Source of the DNA: Brevundimonas sp.
GTDB lineage: Bacteria > Pseudomonadota > Alphaproteobacteria > Caulobacterales > Caulobacteraceae
Direction of reading: 5' to 3'
Length of the DNA stretch: 64,000 nt
Assembly: GCF_027487935.1 (NCBI RefSeq)
Contig: NZ_JAIYCP010000010.1
Span: 1-64,000, forward strand
Below are positions 53,610 through 63,278 of the stretch, piece by piece (positions within the stretch are counted from its first letter, which is position 1; each line of letters starts with the position of its first letter). The position numbers were made by a program, and so were the translations under genes. Below the pieces are notes generated by a model. The model had not been told where the DNA came from, did not search any database, and was given only the letters and a program-made list of their open reading frames with translations.

Positions 53610-54461
53610 TCATCGGCTCATGGCGTAAGCCCGGGTCAGGACGGCGACGTCCAGTTCGGATATCCGGCCACCGGAGCCTCCCAGTGAACATTCCCGCCGC
53701 CGGGCCTCGGCGCGCGCAGCCGCTGTGAAGGCCAGATCCACCCCTCGCCGACGATGTATCGGGTCCTCGAGATAGTGCATCACCGAACAGGGGTCATACT
53801 GACGGGTGAACAGCAGCCGGGGCGTCGTTCCGACCCCGTCGGCTGCGCCGCGGGGGTCCGTGACGGGGACCTCGAGGCGGACGGAGTAGTTTCGCTGCCA
53901 GAGGGCCTCGCGTTCGGCGAGGGCGGTGGGCCCCGTTCCGGCCGGTGCGGGCAGGCGGCCGACGTTGAGCCATCGGGCCCGATCGCTGCGCTCATGCTCA
54001 TGGTCCAGCCCGAGGACATGGCCGATCTCATGGACCAGAACCCGGTGACGGCAGGGCCCGCTGAGGATGAGGAAGCTTCGGGCCGTCGGTGGCGCGCCGG
54101 TCCCTGATGGCCGCTCAAAGGCACCGCGCGGCGGCGGCCGGTCGATGGCCCCGCGCCCGACGGTGGCGCGGCACCGGTTGGCACCGTCGTCGGACTGGTG
54201 CCGCAGAATGATCAGCCGTGGGCCGGAGGTCGCAGTCACAAACCGGACCGGGGCACCGGCCGCGGTCCATGACTGCATGGCCAGCCGCACCGCGGCCTGG
54301 TCCGCGGCTGTGACGCCCGGCCCAAAGCTGTAACGAACCTGGCCGTCGGGCCACAGGCCCGTGTTCCGCTGGACCACGCCTGCCGTCGACGGGCTCGCTG
54401 CCGTCAGCCCGGCGACAAGCGCGGCGACAACCTGCAGCCGCCGTTTGCTGATCCAGATCAT
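53610..54461 (-). CDS. astacin-like secreted zinc metalloprotease
   Basis: 283 residues. Signal peptide (MIWISKRRLQVVAALVAGLT, cut near STAG). The zinc motif HEIGHVLGLDHEHER (HExxHxxGxxHE, residues 144-155) and the Met-turn SVMHY (226-230) place it in the astacin (M12A) group. Upstream, VRYSFGPGVTAADQAAVRLA is the typical start of the catalytic domain. Acts outside the cytoplasm; substrate unknown. No separate prodomain is seen beyond ~10 residues, so activation may be simple. Confidence 0.88.
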   Translation of the reverse strand: MIWISKRRLQVVAALVAGLTAASPSTAGVVQRNTGLWPDGQVRYSFGPGVTAADQAAVRLAMQSWTAAGAPVRFVTATSGPRLIILRHQSDDGANRCRATVGRGAIDRPPPRGAFERPSGTGAPPTARSFLILSGPCRHRVLVHEIGHVLGLDHEHERSDRARWLNVGRLPAPAGTGPTALAEREALWQRNYSVRLEVPVTDPRGAADGVGTTPRLLFTRQYDPCSVMHYLEDPIHRRRGVDLAFTAAARAEARRRECSLGGSGGRISELDVAVLTRAYAMSR

Positions 54462-54506
54462 TCTCGCTCCCGGAACCCCGCCGGGAGAAGCCTAACAGGC
54501 CACGGC

Positions 54507-55898
<1,392 letters not shown>

Positions 55899-55966
55899 GA
55901 GGCGAGGCTTTCCGGCAAGGTGTTGCGGCGGCCTATAGACCGGTCCCGGGGCCGGGGCAAGAAACC

Positions 55967-55984
55967 CATAAGGATGTCTTTATG
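55967..55984 (-). promoter_or_regulatory. palindromic operator candidate upstream of ahcY
   Basis: On the minus strand CATAAAGAC-ATCCTTATG, an inverted repeat with 7 of 9 positions paired, 69 bases before the ahcY start. The shape matches what I recall of SahR-type sites (ArsR-family SAH-responsive repressor) upstream of methionine-cycle genes in alphaproteobacteria. It also lies ~75 bases upstream of the divergent amidohydrolase. Confidence 0.5.
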
Positions 55985-56059
55985 TGTTTGGGTGCCGACA
56001 GGCTCTGGCGTGTGGCGCTCAGGTGCGCTCAACATAGGGCTCGGTTCGGGAGAGGTATC

Positions 56060-57391
56060 ATGCACAGATTGACGGCGAGCGCAGCGGTTGCGGCGGTTCT
56101 CGCGCTGGCGGCACCGGTGACGGCGCAGGCGCAGGCGGGCAGCGCGGCCGGCCCGGTGACCCTGGTCCAGGCCGGACGGCTTCTGGATCGACCGGGACAG
56201 GCACCGCGCGGCCCCTCGACCGTGGTGGTGCAGGACGGGCGGATTGTCGAGATTCGCGACGGCTTCGTCGACGCCTCGGCCTTCCCGGGCGCGACTGTGA
56301 TCGATCAGCGCGAGCGGTTCGTGCTGCCGGGCCTGATCGACAGCCATGTGCATCTGGTCTCGGACCTCGGCGGCCAGGCCGGCTTCCTGTCCGGCGTCAC
56401 CGAGAACCTGCCGGCGCATGCCTTTCGGGCGGCCGAGAACGCCGAGAAGACGCTGATGGCCGGCTTTACCACGGTGCGGAACCTCGGCGACGAGGGCGGG
56501 GTGACCCTGGCCCTCGCGGACGAGACCGCCGCCCACCGACTGCCCGGTCCGCGCATCATCGACTCGGGCAACAGCATCTCGACGACCTCCGGTCATATGG
56601 ACGGGCGGCTGGGCTTCAATGACGATTTCCGCGAGACCATTGCCCACGACAATGTCTGCAACGGCGTGGAGAGCTGCCGCGAGGCCGTGCGCATCCAGGT
56701 CGGGCGCGGTGCCCGGGTGATCAAGATCGCCACTACCGGCGGGGTCAACAGCCGGATCGGTGCCGGTCTGGGGGCCCAGATGTTCGAGGACGAGGCGCGG
56801 GCCCTGATCGAGACCGCCCACCTCTATGGCCTCAAGGTCGCGGTCCATGCCCATGGCGCGGACGGGATCAATATGGCGCTGCGGCTGGGTGCCGATTCGA
56901 TCGAGCACGGGACCATCTTCGACGACGAGACCCTGCGGCTGTTTCGGCAGTCGGGGGCCTATTATGTGCCGACCCTGTCGACGGTGAACGGCTATCTCGA
57001 AAGGCTGGCCGCCGATCCGAACGCCTATCCGCCGGAGGTCATGCCCAAGATCCAGTGGCGGATCTCGATCACCGGCCAGTCGCTGCGAAGGGCCGTGCCG
57101 GCCGGTGTTCGCATCGCCTTCGGCACCGATGCGGGTGTCTCGAAACACGGCCGCAACGCTGATGAGTTCGCCCTGATGGTCGCCAACGGCATGACGCCGA
57201 TGACGGCCATTGAGGCGGCGACGGTGAACGCCGCGGACCTGCTGGGATTGTCAGCCGAGATCGGGACGCTGGAACCCGGCAAGCGCGCCGACATCATTGC
57301 GGTCGATGGTGACCCGCTGACGGATGTATCGGCGCTGACGTCGATGGACTTCGTCATGCGCGACGGCCGGGTCTATCGCGACGAGGAGTAG
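56060..57391 (+). CDS. secreted amidohydrolase (prolidase/imidazolonepropionase-like)
   Basis: 443 residues. Signal peptide (MHRLTASAAVAAVLALAAPVTAQAQ in two parts, cut near residue 25). Complete metal site: VLPGLIDSHVHLVSDLGG (HxH), KIATTGGVNSRIGAGLG, VAVHAHGADGINMALRLGAD, SIEHGTIF, and FGTDAGVSKHG (catalytic Asp), ending GTLEPGKRADIIAVDGDPLT. Substrates of this group include Xaa-Pro dipeptides and N-acyl amino acids. A third amidohydrolase in the window, but not adjacent to the coupled pair. Confidence 0.9.
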   Translation: MHRLTASAAVAAVLALAAPVTAQAQAGSAAGPVTLVQAGRLLDRPGQAPRGPSTVVVQDGRIVEIRDGFVDASAFPGATVIDQRERFVLPGLIDSHVHLVSDLGGQAGFLSGVTENLPAHAFRAAENAEKTLMAGFTTVRNLGDEGGVTLALADETAAHRLPGPRIIDSGNSISTTSGHMDGRLGFNDDFRETIAHDNVCNGVESCREAVRIQVGRGARVIKIATTGGVNSRIGAGLGAQMFEDEARALIETAHLYGLKVAVHAHGADGINMALRLGADSIEHGTIFDDETLRLFRQSGAYYVPTLSTVNGYLERLAADPNAYPPEVMPKIQWRISITGQSLRRAVPAGVRIAFGTDAGVSKHGRNADEFALMVANGMTPMTAIEAATVNAADLLGLSAEIGTLEPGKRADIIAVDGDPLTDVSALTSMDFVMRDGRVYRDEE

Positions 57392-57458
57392 GGGGTGGCT
57401 TGGCGGGCGGAGGCGGCGGCGTAACCGACCCTTAAGCGCCTTCCGCTATGGTCGGCCT

Positions 57459-57842
57459 ATGGATCGACGCGCCCTTCTCGGATTGAAGACCCGCCCGCTC
57501 AGGGTCAGTGGCGGCGGCGGTGGCGCGGCTGCCGCGCAGTCCACCTATCTGGCTATGCCGACCATCACCGCCAATGTCGTCCGCACGGGTGGACGCCGGG
57601 GCATGATGACGGTCGAGACGGGGATCGATACGCCCGACGCCGCCCTGCGTGTCCGGGTCGCCCAGTCCATGCCGCGGCTTCGGGCTGCCTTTGCGGTGGC
57701 GGTGCAGCAGTCGGCGAATGTCATCCGGCCCGGCGCGCCACCGGATGTGGAACGTCTGGTGGCCCAGCTTCAGGCGGCGACCAATACGGTGATGGGGCGG
57801 CCCGGCGCGCGGCTGCTCATCGGGACCGTGATGCTCAGCTAG
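57459..57842 (+). CDS. hypothetical protein with Tat-like N-terminus
   Basis: 127 residues. Begins MDRRALLGLKTRPLRVSGGG, an RR-L-L start that resembles a degenerate Tat signal, then a Gly/Ala-rich linker and a domain MPTITANVVRTGGRRGMMTV ... ALRVRVAQSMPRLRAAFAVA ... TNTVMGRPGARLLIGTVMLS. The strand-helix-helix-strand order and terminal hydrophobic strand recall FliL-like domains, but I would not assign one. Stand-alone gene. Confidence 0.65.
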   Translation: MDRRALLGLKTRPLRVSGGGGGAAAAQSTYLAMPTITANVVRTGGRRGMMTVETGIDTPDAALRVRVAQSMPRLRAAFAVAVQQSANVIRPGAPPDVERLVAQLQAATNTVMGRPGARLLIGTVMLS

Positions 57843-57869
57843 GGGTAAGGGGGCGCCTGCCCTGTTCCT

Positions 57870-58844
57870 TCAGTCCTTCGTCGGACTGACCTGACGGTCA
57901 TCGCCATAGGTCAGGGCCAGGAAGACGTCTTCCAGATCCGGGTCCTCGGTGACGATATCGGCGATGGTCACGCCTGCTGCCCGCACGGCGGCCAGCACCT
58001 GCTCCACCGAGGACTGGCCCTTCCTGTAGGTGACAGCAAAGGCCCCGTTGGGCCGGGCGACGGCCTCGAAGCCCTTGAGCTTCGGCAGGGCCTTCAGGGG
58101 GCTCTCGGGCGTCACCACGACGTTCCGCGTGTCCAGCCGGCGCAACAGCTGCGGGGTCGGCTCACAGGCCACGACCTCGCCGCGGTTCATGATGGCGATG
58201 GTGTCGCAGAGCTCCTGCGCCTCTTCCAGATAGTGGGTGGTCAGCAGGATGGTCACGCCCTCGGCATTGAGGCGGCGGACGTATTCCCAGAGCTGGCGGC
58301 GCAGCTCGACATCCACGCCTGCGGTCGGCTCGTCGAGGATCAGGATGGGCGGATTGTGGACCAGGGCCTTGGCCACCATCAGGCGACGCTTCATCCCGCC
58401 GGACAGGGCGCGAACATAGGCGTGGGCCTTGTCGCTGAGGCCGAGCGCTTCCAGCAGCTCGTCCGAGTGGCGTTCACCGGCGGGAACACCGTAGAAGCCG
58501 GCCTGGACCTCCAGCGACTCGCGCGGGGTGAAGAAGACGTCGGCGACGATCTCCTGAGGAACGACACCGAGGGCGGCGCGGGCGTCGCGCGGCTGTCTGT
58601 CGATATCGCGGCCCCAGATTTCGGCGGTGCCGCCGGTCTTGTTGACCACGCCGGCCAGGATGTTGATCAGGGTCGACTTGCCGGCACCGTTGGGGCCCAG
58701 CAGGCCGAACATCGAGCCGCGCGGAATGACCAGATCGACGCCGCGCAGCGCAACCTTGGGCGGGGCCTTTTTCGAGCCCGCATAGGTCTTTTCCAGCCCC
58801 CGGACCTCGATGGCGTTGACGGGCAGGGCGGCGGCTTCAGACAT
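57870..58844 (-). CDS. ABC transporter ATP-binding protein
   Basis: 324 residues from MSEAAALPVNAIEVRG. Walker [19 protein letters not shown], signature [15 protein letters not shown], Walker [13 protein letters not shown] and H-loop TTHYLEEAQEL are intact, with a C-terminal DUF4162-like extension (VVTPESPLKALPKLKGFEAV). Belongs to the NodI/DrrA group that exports drugs or polysaccharide precursors. No permease is adjacent; the nearest is at 60770 with its own ATPase. The start at 58844 precedes the conserved first strand; upstream codons to 58934 overlap a non-coding leader. Confidence 0.9.
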   Translation of the reverse strand: MSEAAALPVNAIEVRGLEKTYAGSKKAPPKVALRGVDLVIPRGSMFGLLGPNGAGKSTLINILAGVVNKTGGTAEIWGRDIDRQPRDARAALGVVPQEIVADVFFTPRESLEVQAGFYGVPAGERHSDELLEALGLSDKAHAYVRALSGGMKRRLMVAKALVHNPPILILDEPTAGVDVELRRQLWEYVRRLNAEGVTILLTTHYLEEAQELCDTIAIMNRGEVVACEPTPQLLRRLDTRNVVVTPESPLKALPKLKGFEAVARPNGAFAVTYRKGQSSVEQVLAAVRAAGVTIADIVTEDPDLEDVFLALTYGDDRQVSPTKD

Positions 58845-58940
58845 CGGCGGCTTTCGGTGGGTGAGCGGCCTAGGTAGGCCCGCTGTCCGGCGCCGCCAAG
58901 GGCGGTTGCGGTGCAGGATGCAATTTGTTGTCAATGGTGC

Positions 58941-58969
58941 TTGACATTCTTCGGCAAGATGTCTAGTAA
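58941..58969 (+). promoter_or_regulatory. candidate promoter with repeated TTGWCA motifs
   Basis: TTGACA (58941-58946), 17 bases, then TAGTAA (58964-58969). Further TTGTCA/TTGAC motifs lie at about 58926, 58972 and 58992. The -35 is perfect, the -10 weak. The cluster of TTGWCA repeats may also be a repressor operator. Confidence 0.45.
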
Positions 58970-59009
58970 GCTTGTCATTATGGATAGCTTGCTTGACGGA
59001 GATCGACCT

Positions 59010-59264
59010 GTGGCGCGTACGAAAATGATCGGCTGGACGGCCTTCGCCTTTTGCCTGCTCGGCTATGGTGTGTTCACCGCCGTGGTGGTCCTGAACCTGA
59101 CGGGCGAAATCTCCAGGCGCGACCTGCTTCTGATCGGCGGTCCCGCAGCGGTGATCGGCGAGATCGGGCTCTGGGTCGCCGCCGCCTCCCTGGGCTGGTC
59201 CCTGTTCCGCAAGCGCAAGGCCTTCCTTGACCGGGTCTTCCGCCGGAAATCGCAGACGGTTTGA
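59010..59264 (+). CDS. small membrane protein, two TM helices
   Basis: 84 residues from a GTG preceded by GGAG at 8-base spacing; an ATG at 58980 would add ten residues (MDSLLDGDRP). Two hydrophobic helices (IGWTAFAFCLLGYGVFTAVV and LLLIGGPAAVIGEIGLWVAA) and a basic C-terminus (FRKRKAFLDRVFRRKSQTV). The leader region carries multiple TTGWCA motifs. No family recognised. Confidence 0.65.
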   Translation: MARTKMIGWTAFAFCLLGYGVFTAVVVLNLTGEISRRDLLLIGGPAAVIGEIGLWVAAASLGWSLFRKRKAFLDRVFRRKSQTV

Positions 59265-59326
59265 CGACAGGCGGCGGGGCTTCTAGGGAGTCGGCCACCA
59301 GCCGCCGCCACCAGTCAGGGTCGCCC

Positions 59327-59566
59327 ATGCCGCCGCGCCACGCCGATGCGATCATTCCTCCGCCCGAGGCCATTCTGGTCTCCACGAAGCGGGTCGCCTG
59401 CGACGGCGGCGGCGGCGCCCTCGGGCATCCGCTGGTCTATATGGACATGGGCGGGGATGATTTCGTCGAATGCGGCTATTGCGACCGCCGCTTTGTGCTG
59501 GACCCCCATCCGAAGTCCGGGGCTGACTACCACAGCCCTGCCGCCCGGCCTCCGGAAGCCCACTGA
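59327..59566 (+). CDS. CHCC zinc-finger domain protein
   Basis: 79 residues. The pattern VACDGGGGALGHPLVYMDMG followed by FVECGYCDRRFVLDP gives the CxG(x)nH...CxxC ligands of the zf-CHCC family, related to the NDUFS6/complex I 13 kDa subunit. It probably binds zinc and may serve NADH dehydrogenase assembly, as in mitochondria. Start at 59327; ATG is well placed for family length. Confidence 0.88.
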   Translation: MPPRHADAIIPPPEAILVSTKRVACDGGGGALGHPLVYMDMGGDDFVECGYCDRRFVLDPHPKSGADYHSPAARPPEAH

Positions 59567-59756
59567 CCCGGCTTCAGCCGACCCGGACGCCCGTGGGGCA
59601 GCCAGACCCGGGCGCGGCATAGACCCGGACGGCCTTGTTCAGGTCCGTCGCCTTTCAGGTGCGACAATTGGGAAGGCCGCAGGGTGACCCCGGCCGCAAC
59701 CCCTCGTTAATCGACACGGTGCAACCTCGACCGGGTAACTTACCGGAAGACTCGCC

Positions 59757-60146
59757 ATGTCGACCATCCAGACGTCCAGCTATCGCCGCCCACGCGACCA
59801 TTTCGAGCCGCAGGATACCGACCCGCAAGACCAGCGGCGCCTGCGCGGCCTGCTCGAGCAGATTGACTATTCGGCCTTCGTCGCCAATCGCGAGGTCATC
59901 GGCCAGATGATCCCGAAAGTGGATGCGGCCATGTTTCAGAAGCTGGCCGTGCTGACGGCGACGGCCCGGGCGAAATGGGCCGTTGAAAGCCTGCGTCAGT
60001 CGGAATCAGGCGCTCCATCGACCCCAGACCAGATCGCACGACTGGCCGCGGCGCGGAACGCCTATGAAGAGCTGGGCGAGGCCTATGAGGCCCTGCGCCG
60101 GATGGTTGAGCGCGGCTATCTTACAGTCCGCTATCAGACAAGCTGA
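59757..60146 (+). CDS. hypothetical helical protein
   Basis: 129 residues, no signal or membrane segment. Predicted mostly alpha-helical (RRLRGLLEQIDYSAFVANRE; FQKLAVLTATARAKWAVESL; EELGEAYEALRRMVERGYLT). Preceded by CCGGAAGACTC and a leader containing GTTAATCGAC. No known family; likely a small cytosolic protein of this lineage. Confidence 0.65.
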   Translation: MSTIQTSSYRRPRDHFEPQDTDPQDQRRLRGLLEQIDYSAFVANREVIGQMIPKVDAAMFQKLAVLTATARAKWAVESLRQSESGAPSTPDQIARLAAARNAYEELGEAYEALRRMVERGYLTVRYQTS

Positions 60147-60206
60147 GGCCGGGTCGCAAACCGGAAGGTGATTTCGGTCGCAGCACCGGGGGCGGCAACC
60201 GGCCTG

Positions 60207-60674
60207 TCAGCCGGCGGCCCGGGCCAGCAGCCATCCACCCAACGCGAACACCGTCAGCGCTGCAAGGGCGATTCCGGCATAGAGCAGGGTCCGGTTGACC
60301 GGTCCGGGCCCAGGTCCGGCGTCGACGGGCGGCGCGGGGTGCGTGACGGGGTCCGCTGTGACCGCAACCGGTTGCGCCGGCGCGGTCGGGAGAACCGGCT
60401 CCGGCGGGGTCCCAGGGTTCGGCTCGACCGCCGGGACAGGAGCCGCGGTCAGACCGGGCGAGGCGGTGGCAGCGGTCCGGGCCGCGCCGGGAATCAACGA
60501 GCCGCTCAGGACTCCTGGCGAAAGCTGCATCGGCGCCGGTCCGGGCTGGGGGACGCCGCTTCGGGGAAGCGGGCCGACGCGGAACACGGTCGCGGGGGGA
60601 CGACCCCAGACCACGGGTCTGCGAAAGGGCTGCGGGGTGCCGTTGAGCGGCTTGTCAGTGTCGGTGGGCATCAA
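60207..60674 (-). CDS. hypothetical proline-rich tail-anchored protein
   Basis: 155 residues. Pro/Ala/Gly-rich low-complexity body (PLPRSGVPQPGPAPMQLSPG; VEPNPGTPPEPVLPTAPAQP) with a single C-terminal transmembrane helix (LLYAGIALAALTVFALGGWL). GGGAG five bases before the start supports translation. The opposite strand is also open over this stretch because of base composition, so confidence is moderate. Confidence 0.58.
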   Translation of the reverse strand: MMPTDTDKPLNGTPQPFRRPVVWGRPPATVFRVGPLPRSGVPQPGPAPMQLSPGVLSGSLIPGAARTAATASPGLTAAPVPAVEPNPGTPPEPVLPTAPAQPVAVTADPVTHPAPPVDAGPGPGPVNRTLLYAGIALAALTVFALGGWLLARAAG

Positions 60675-60769
60675 AACTCCCGGGTCGGTCCCGGCGCGCT
60701 ACATCAAATGCACAGGGGGGCCAAGCGGTTCGTCAATCCGGCGCATGGCGGAACCCGACGCCGGGGCCC

Positions 60770-61543
60770 TCAGTTTTTCAGCCGGTAGCCGGTGCGGAAC
60801 ATCCAGCCGACGATGGCCAGACAGACGAGCAGAAAGCCCAGGGTCGCGGCGAGGCTGATCCCGATACCGACATCGCCGGATCCATAGAAGGTCCAGCGGA
60901 AGCCCGAGATCAGATAGACCACCGGATTGAACAGGGTGATGGTGCGCCAGACCGGGGGCAGCATGTCGATCGAATAGAATGAGCCGCCGAGGAAGGTCAG
61001 GGGTGTGACCACCAGCATGGGAACCATCTGCAGCTGTTCAAAGCCGTTGGCCCAGATGCCGATAATGAAGCCGAAGAGACTGAAGGTGGTCGCGACCAGG
61101 ATCAGGAAGGCCAGCATTTCGAGCGGATGCAGGATCCGCAAGGGGACGAACAGGGCTGCCGTGGCCAGGATGATCAGTCCCAGTACCGCCGATTTTGTCG
61201 CTGCCGCGCCGACATAGGCGAGGACGATCTCGAACGGACTCACCGGGGCGGACAGCAGCTCGTAGATGGTGCCGGTGAATTTCGGGAAATAGATGCCGAA
61301 GGAGGCGTTGAAGATCGACTGGGTGAACAGGCTGAGCATGATCAGGCCGGGCACGATGAAGGCGCCGTAGGCGACGCCGTCGATCTCGGTCATCCGGCTG
61401 CCGATCGCCGAGCCGAAGACGACGAAATACAGGGATGTGGTGATCACCGGCGTGACCAGGGACTGCCAGACGGTCCGCAGGGCGCGCGCCATCTCGAACC
61501 GGTAGATGGCCCAGACGCCGTAACCGTTGAAGGTCATGCTCAT
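60770..61543 (-). CDS. ABC-2 type transporter permease
   Basis: 257 residues with about six transmembrane helices, beginning [20 protein letters not shown]. The NodJ/DrrB-like features are [20 protein letters not shown], the cytoplasmic motif [40 protein letters not shown] and [20 protein letters not shown], then [16 protein letters not shown]. The exported substrate is unknown (lipid, drug or polysaccharide). Overlaps its ATPase gene by four bases. Confidence 0.92.
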   Translation of the reverse strand: MSMTFNGYGVWAIYRFEMARALRTVWQSLVTPVITTSLYFVVFGSAIGSRMTEIDGVAYGAFIVPGLIMLSLFTQSIFNASFGIYFPKFTGTIYELLSAPVSPFEIVLAYVGAAATKSAVLGLIILATAALFVPLRILHPLEMLAFLILVATTFSLFGFIIGIWANGFEQLQMVPMLVVTPLTFLGGSFYSIDMLPPVWRTITLFNPVVYLISGFRWTFYGSGDVGIGISLAATLGFLLVCLAIVGWMFRTGYRLKN

Positions 61544-62484
61544 GCCGCCGCTCCCGTCGTCCGGTCGCCGTGAACGAGGCTGACGAAGATGTCCTCCAGC
61601 GAGCTCTGGCTGGTGTGCAGGTCCTTGAAGGCGATGCCGAGGTCCGAAAGCCTGCGCAGCAGGGACGGCACACCCGTGTTTTCGAGGTTGGAGTCGAAGA
61701 CGTATTCCAGCTCATTGCCGTCCGCCCTGAGCGTCGGCGACCATTCGGCCAGTTCCGGCGGGATCGCGGCCAGGGGCTCCTGCAGGTTCAGCGTCAGGGT
61801 CTTCCGGCCCAGCTTCTTCATCAGGGCCGCGGTCTGTTCGACGAGGATCAGCTCGCCCTTCAGGATCACCCCGACCCGGTCGGCCATCTCTTCGGCCTCC
61901 TCGATATAGTGGGTGGTCAGGATGATGGTGACGCCCTTGTCGCGCAGACTGCGGACCAGGTTCCACATGTCGCGGCGCAGCTCGACATCGACCCCTGCGG
62001 TCGGCTCATCCAGGAACAGGATGTCGGGCTCGTGGCTCAGGGCCTTGGCGATCATCACCCGGCGCTTCATCCCGCCGGACAGGGTCATGATCCTGTCGTT
62101 GCGCTTGTCCCAGAGCGACAGGTCACGCAGCGTCTTTTCGATGTGTCCCGGGTCCGGAGCCTTGCCGAACAGGCCGCGGCTGAAGGTCACCGTGGCCAGA
62201 ACGGTTTCGAAGGCGTCCGTGGTCAGCTCCTGGGGCACAAGGCCGATCTTCGACCGCGCCGCCCGATAGTCCTTGCGGATGTCATGGCCGTCGGCAACGA
62301 CCGTGCCGGTCGTCGGGTTGACGATGCCGCAGACGATGGAGATCAGCGTCGTCTTGCCTGCGCCATTGGGCCCCAGCAGGGCGAAGATCTCGCCCTTGCC
62401 GATGGTCAGGTCTGTGGTCTTCAGGGCCTGCAGCCCCGATTTGTAGGTCTTGGTCAGACCCTGGATGGAAACAACCGGCTGCAT
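61540..62484 (-). CDS. ABC transporter ATP-binding protein (partner of the permease)
   Basis: 314 residues from [20 protein letters not shown]. Walker [19 protein letters not shown], signature [17 protein letters not shown], Walker [14 protein letters not shown]-loop [11 protein letters not shown]. Clearly paralogous to the ATPase at 57870. Four-base overlap with the permease gene marks a functional export pair. Open frame continues to 62778, but the conserved N-terminus begins at 62484. Confidence 0.93.
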   Translation of the reverse strand: MQPVVSIQGLTKTYKSGLQALKTTDLTIGKGEIFALLGPNGAGKTTLISIVCGIVNPTTGTVVADGHDIRKDYRAARSKIGLVPQELTTDAFETVLATVTFSRGLFGKAPDPGHIEKTLRDLSLWDKRNDRIMTLSGGMKRRVMIAKALSHEPDILFLDEPTAGVDVELRRDMWNLVRSLRDKGVTIILTTHYIEEAEEMADRVGVILKGELILVEQTAALMKKLGRKTLTLNLQEPLAAIPPELAEWSPTLRADGNELEYVFDSNLENTGVPSLLRRLSDLGIAFKDLHTSQSSLEDIFVSLVHGDRTTGAAA

Positions 62485-62710
62485 AAGCGCCCTCCCGAGA
62501 TGACGGCAGATATGCGTCCGGGTGTCGCACCTCAAGGGCCGCCGATAGGGGGGACCCGGGCGGGTCTCATCGCCTCCGGCCTGTTTTCCGCTATACAGGT
62601 TGCGCGTCCGCCCGCTCGGATGGTCGTGCGACCGGAATCCGCCCAGCCGACGCGTCCGTCCGGAACCGTTACCGTAACTGCCCGTTGAACCCCCTGTCGG
62701 AGACCGCCCC

Positions 62711-63256
62711 ATGCAGATGAGAAACCTCGCCGCCGCCCTGGTTGTCACGGCAGCCCTGCCGTTGTCGGCATGCGTCACAGCCCCCGGGCCCGATGACGTC
62801 CGCGCGCCGGCACCGACCCGGGCCGTTGATCTGGATCGCTTCTATTCGGGTCGCTGGCTGGAGATCGCGCGCTTGCCGATGAGCCTGACGGACGGATGCG
62901 TGGCCGGTGCCACCAACTATGTCGTGGTCAATCCGACCCGGGTGGATGTTCGCGACACCTGCCAGGTGGATACGCCGCAGGGCCGTGAGAAGGCGATCGG
63001 GGGCCGGGGAGAGGTGCTGGATCCGGGCATGAACGCCAAGCTGCGGGTGCGCTACGTCGGTGGCCTGATCACCTGGGACTACTGGGTGCTGGATCGTGCG
63101 GATGACTACAGCTGGTTTATCTCGGCTGATCCGACGTTCGAGAAGCTCTGGATCTATACGCGCGAAGTTCCGGATGCGGCGGAACGCGAGGCCCTCGTCG
63201 CGCGCGCGGCGGCGCTGGGTTATGACGTCAGCCGTCTGGAATTCCCCGAGTTCTGA
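62711..63256 (+). CDS. blc: lipocalin family lipoprotein (Blc-like)
   Basis: 181 residues. Lipoprotein signal with lipobox LSAC ([14 protein letters not shown]). Lipocalin motif 1 is [20 protein letters not shown] (GxW), followed by the beta-barrel [40 protein letters not shown] and the closing [19 protein letters not shown]. Outer-membrane lipocalins of this kind bind lysophospholipids or fatty acids during envelope stress. ATG 62717 is an alternative start. Confidence 0.9.
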   Translation: MQMRNLAAALVVTAALPLSACVTAPGPDDVRAPAPTRAVDLDRFYSGRWLEIARLPMSLTDGCVAGATNYVVVNPTRVDVRDTCQVDTPQGREKAIGGRGEVLDPGMNAKLRVRYVGGLITWDYWVLDRADDYSWFISADPTFEKLWIYTREVPDAAEREALVARAAALGYDVSRLEFPEF

Positions 63257-63278
63257 TCCGCTCCTTCAAGGCCGTCCC

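Noticed and set aside
55899-56059. SAM or SAH riboswitch before ahcY
   Set aside because: The ~70-base leader up to the palindrome shows no conserved riboswitch core; a protein-binding palindrome explains the signal better.
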